Below are positions 46,813 to 48,176 of a DNA stretch of 48,176 nucleotides, in pieces (position 1 is the stretch's first letter; each line of letters opens with the position of its first letter). The position numbers were made by a program, and so were the translations under genes. Origin of the DNA: a virus; IMG/VR virus record IMGVR_UViG_3300047354_000340, positions 1 through 48,176 of that record. One strand, 5' to 3'. Under the pieces are notes generated by a model. That model was not told the DNA's origin. It worked only from the letters and a program-made list of their open reading frames with translations, and did not search any database.

Positions 46813-47058
46813 TCACCACACCTTCTTAATATGATATTCTATTGGTTTCAAAAATTTTAATTCGTTTCTATTATTATCTAAATCTTTAAAAATAATGTGC
46901 TTTGGTGTTACCTTTACAAGTTTCTTTGCTTTGTATTTAACCTGTTTAGTAGATTCAGTTCTAGTTCCGTCAGCATGAACCAATGTATCATTAGATACTG
47001 TTAAAATTAGTTCGTATTCTTCTTTAGTAACTCTTTGCCACCAAGTTTTTAAGCTCAT
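46813..47058 (-). CDS. Conserved hypothetical protein
   Basis: An 81-residue basic protein beginning MSLKTWWQRVTKEEYELILT, apparently beta-rich (KQVKYKAKKLVKVTPKHIIF). No recognised family. It lies between small late-type genes and shares one base with the upstream gene. Confidence 0.65.
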   Translation of the reverse strand: MSLKTWWQRVTKEEYELILTVSNDTLVHADGTRTESTKQVKYKAKKLVKVTPKHIIFKDLDNNRNELKFLKPIEYHIKKVW

Positions 47059-47264
47059 TACTTCCTTCCTCTAAAAGTTGCTCCTGTCATATAAGGTTTA
47101 CTAAACCAAAGCTCAAACCATTCCTTATCTCCAGGCTTTATATTGTTTTTCTTTTCCTTCTTCTTTAGCTCGTTAGCAGTTTTGCTCATGTTTTCTAGTG
47201 TATATTCTGTATAGCCTTTGTATTCATTTACACCTGCTAGCTCTTTAAGTCGTTCGATATTCAT
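47058..47264 (-). CDS. Small conserved phage protein
   Basis: A 68-residue protein; MNIERLKELAGVNEYKGYTE and the motif GDKEWFELWFSKPYMTG are familiar from marine T4-like phages. The middle is lysine-rich. It overlaps the nucleotidyltransferase gene by 4 bases. Function unknown. Confidence 0.7.
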   Translation of the reverse strand: MNIERLKELAGVNEYKGYTEYTLENMSKTANELKKKEKKNNIKPGDKEWFELWFSKPYMTGATFRGRK

Positions 47265-48176
47265 TTTTTCTTCTTTAAACGTTTTCTAAGTTTATCACTT
47301 ATATCTGCTGGATGATCTGGATTGTCTTTGTCTAATGAGTAATATCCTGGTCCCCTAAGTCCCTTTAATACACGCCCAATACCTTCTTGAATATCTTCAT
47401 CGCTAATAGTGTAGTATCTATTATTACGTGTTTTAATTTTCTTACCACTTAGTTGTTTTAGTATGTAGCTTAACTTTTCTACATCATCCTCTTCACGAGC
47501 AAAACGTTCTATTTCTTGTTGTAAGTGATTAACTAACGCACTTTTGTCTAAAACAAGATCGCCTTCGTTAACATTATCTTCTTTAGCAAGTTTTGTTGCT
47601 GTTGCATACATTACTGCATCCGCATCTTTGCCATAACGCTTTTTGAATCCGCCTTTAGCTTTCTTCATTCCTTTGACAATACGTTCTTTTTCTTTTTCTT
47701 CGCCTTTACTAAGTTCACGCTCGGTAAGTCCCATGCCCTTACGTACTGCGTCATATAATGCATTAGCTAATGACTGATCGACTACACCCTGTTTAAATGT
47801 ATCAAAGTCATCTGACATCGCAGACGCCCGCATTTTGCTAGCACTCATACCTTCAGCACCATCTGCGTCAGGATCACGTTCGCCTGCACTAACAACACTA
47901 ATATTATTAAAGTTATAGTCCTTGCCGTTGTATTTGGTAATAAGATTTTTAAAGTCTTCAACTCTATCACTACCTGCTACATATGTAATACTTGTGTAGC
48001 CCATTGATTCTAGCTTTTGTAGTGCTTTTATAATTGTGTTTACTTCACTGTCTCCAACAGTTACATTAGGAAAAAACTTTGTTGCAAATTTTAATTTAGT
48101 TTGAAAATCTAAAGGATCTGTTTTAGGTTTTTGTGTGTGGGTTATAAAAAGGAAAGGATCGCCAGGCTGAGATGCT
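47261..48176 (-). CDS. Nucleotidyltransferase-like protein, N-terminus outside the window
   Basis: The frame stays open to the window edge; an ATG at 48004 is internal. The visible part starts FLFITHTQKPKTDPLDFQTK and continues with YVAGSDRVEDFKNLI, SVVSAGERDPDAD and EGMSASKMR, the pattern of the cytidylyltransferase/NMN-adenylyltransferase superfamily (GSDR strand and S-x-S/T-x-x-R motif). The HxGH loop must lie upstream. A lysine-rich helix and a tail with IQEGIGRVLKGLRG follow. Proteins of this exact type are common near head genes of marine T4-like phages; the substrate is unknown. Confidence 0.8.
   Translation of the reverse strand, partial: ASQPGDPFLFITHTQKPKTDPLDFQTKLKFATKFFPNVTVGDSEVNTIIKALQKLESMGYTSITYVAGSDRVEDFKNLITKYNGKDYNFNNISVVSAGERDPDADGAEGMSASKMRASAMSDDFDTFKQGVVDQSLANALYDAVRKGMGLTERELSKGEEKEKERIVKGMKKAKGGFKKRYGKDADAVMYATATKLAKEDNVNEGDLVLDKSALVNHLQQEIERFAREEDDVEKLSYILKQLSGKKIKTRNNRYYTISDEDIQEGIGRVLKGLRGPGYYSLDKDNPDHPADISDKLRKRLKKKK

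Noticed and set aside
1-48176. tRNA genes, CRISPR arrays, insertion sequences, integrase
   Set aside because: I looked for T-loop consensus, spaced repeats, transposase motifs and recombinase motifs by eye on both strands and saw none. A tRNA scan would be decisive.

Overview
The window looks like part of the genome of a lytic, T4-like marine myovirus. It is AT-rich and almost entirely coding, with no gene-free gap above about 110 bases. It carries a family B DNA polymerase (T4 gp43 type), a gp45-like sliding clamp, a T4 RNase H/FEN-like exonuclease, a probable DsbA-like protein, T4 late promoter octamers (TATAAATA/GATAAATA) and many small proteins of the kind shared by cyanophages and pelagiphages. 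I see no photosynthesis genes, integrase, tRNA or CRISPR array. A SAR11-like or other marine proteobacterial host is a guess from base composition and gene content.

Layout. (1) 1-9160, plus strand: a tightly overlapping operon with the end of a UDP-sugar dehydrogenase, a putative glycosyltransferase, a methyltransferase, two radical SAM proteins with extra N-terminal cysteines, two 2-oxoglutarate (2OG) oxygenases, a GNAT-like protein, a very small kinase-like protein, a fatty acid desaturase and a second type of radical SAM protein. (2) 9142-15275, mixed strands: four more 2OG oxygenases (one ectoine-hydroxylase-like), an orphan PP-loop ATP pyrophosphatase, and a three-gene operon of aspartate decarboxylase (panD), a possible GNAT protein and an ATP-grasp ligase. 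(3) 15280-21036, minus strand: a tail-fibre-like protein, four small conserved phage proteins, and a MoxR ATPase next to a VWA/HExxH protein. (4) 21047-26081: three more 2OG-type proteins (one with HxG in place of HxD), a nitrilase-family hydrolase and the exonuclease. (5) 26078-35056: a tenth 2OG-type protein and a 7-deazaguanine DNA-modification set (folE, queE, queD, dpdA-like), interleaved with HIT, phosphoribosyltransferase, cupin and GT-B genes. (6) 35056-41820: clamp, nucleotide-sugar genes (SDR, PMM-like HAD, cytidylyltransferase, cupin), DNA polymerase and DsbA-like protein, with several very small translationally coupled ORFs. (7) 41821-48176: late-type Lys/Cys-rich small proteins, an SGNH hydrolase-like protein, a ParB-domain mosaic protein and a truncated nucleotidyltransferase.

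How it may work together. The right half is replication plus DNA-base modification. It is served by a series of sigma70-like promoters (TTGACA, 16-17 bp, TATAAT) directly upstream of the MoxR, VWA, exonuclease, folE, queD, clamp and dsbA-like genes. The left half reads like a biosynthetic island: sugar activation and transfer, methylation, radical SAM chemistry, hydroxylation, acyl modification and amino-acid ligation. Its product cannot be told from sequence. It could be a modified surface glycan or lipid, a modified virion protein or a small molecule. The most distinctive parts are the panD/ATP-grasp operon, the HxG oxygenase, the paired cysteine-rich radical SAM proteins, and four promoters (two classes) placed so that transcription should begin on the A of the start codon, giving leaderless mRNAs.
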